64,000 bases of DNA from Mermis nigrescens. Lineage: Eukaryota > Nematoda > Enoplea > Mermithida > Mermithidae. Numbering within the stretch: position 1 is the first letter of the stretch; each line of letters begins with the position of its first letter. The DNA lies in contig JAVLUZ010000273.1 of NCBI GenBank assembly GCA_036768485.1, forward strand, positions 6,466,846-6,530,845, given 5' to 3'. Made by a program: the position numbers and the translations under genes. Below are positions 63,850-64,000 of this stretch, piece by piece. A model generated the notes under the pieces. It made no database searches, was not told the DNA's origin, and saw only the letters and a program-made list of their open reading frames with translations.

Positions 63850-64000
63850 TTATTGATGCTTTTGAATCGTCTTATTGTAAAAATTCTTAAGCATTTCGGA
63901 ACAGACTAAAGAATGTAAGTGAGGCGGCACATATACACGCTCATCGAGCTCCGAGCTATTTTTAGTTCTTCTTCTTGCGCTCAAACCGGTAGGTTTGATG
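63850..64000 (-). CDS. C-terminal exon of an unrecognised gene (partial)
   Basis: A minus-strand frame of 49 codons and TAA at 63850-63852, open to the window edge. It encodes IKPTGLSARRRTKNSSELDE, RVYVPPHLHSLVCSEMLKNF and YNKTIQKHQ. The basic, motif-like composition suggests a real C-terminus rather than noise, but I do not recognise the family. The rest lies outside the window. Confidence 0.45.
   Translation of the reverse strand, partial: IKPTGLSARRRTKNSSELDERVYVPPHLHSLVCSEMLKNFYNKTIQKHQ

Overview
This is a piece of an AT-rich animal nuclear genome, probably an arthropod, packed with mobile elements. The evidence is one multi-exon gene for the SWI/SNF subunit BAP60/SMARCD (minus strand, 39653 down to 19727, eleven exons with GT/AG junctions), a nuclear tRNA-Leu(UAA) gene at 53238-53320, several non-LTR retrotransposons and a decayed Polinton/Maverick. 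No prokaryotic gene organisation is present apart from the tightly packed, virus-like genes of the Polinton.

Layout. 1-3950: repeats and AT-rich DNA, including a long-TIR element at 1874-2665. 3950-9720: candidate exons of an unrecognised minus-strand gene, with three hAT-type MITEs. 9780-11645: a LINE 3' end, a gag-like scrap and G-rich repeats. 11646-17618: a Polinton relic, all recognisable genes on the minus strand: integrase C-terminus, packaging ATPase, two small structural-module proteins, a minor capsid-like protein, the double-jelly-roll capsid protein family, an adenain-like protease and a penton-like protein. All are broken except one small gene. The integrase is split by a MITE at 17233-17490, and a PIF/Harbinger element (17622-19018) sits at its truncated edge. 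That element carries a MADF-domain ORF cut short by a MITE, which itself contains another MITE. 19727-39653: BAP60, with introns full of MITEs and an RTE retrotransposon (22750-25371, antisense). 39700-52700: three CR1-like LINE copies in the same orientation, one split by a 2.6 kb hAT-type element (43251-45841), another carrying a foldback-like minisatellite element. 53238: tRNA-Leu. 53503-62906: a roughly 9.4 kb imperfect inverted duplication built of satellite-like DNA rich in the motif GTGTAAAGTTTACAC, bounded by two copies of the long-TIR element. 63850-64000: the C-terminal exon of an unrecognised minus-strand gene running off the window.

The BAP60 reading gives 499 residues, close to the family length. 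Its last ~26 residues do not match the family and partly come from a repeat, so the stop codon may be supplied by a transposon. Splice sites and homologies were read by eye, without alignments; family assignments from memory are labelled as such.
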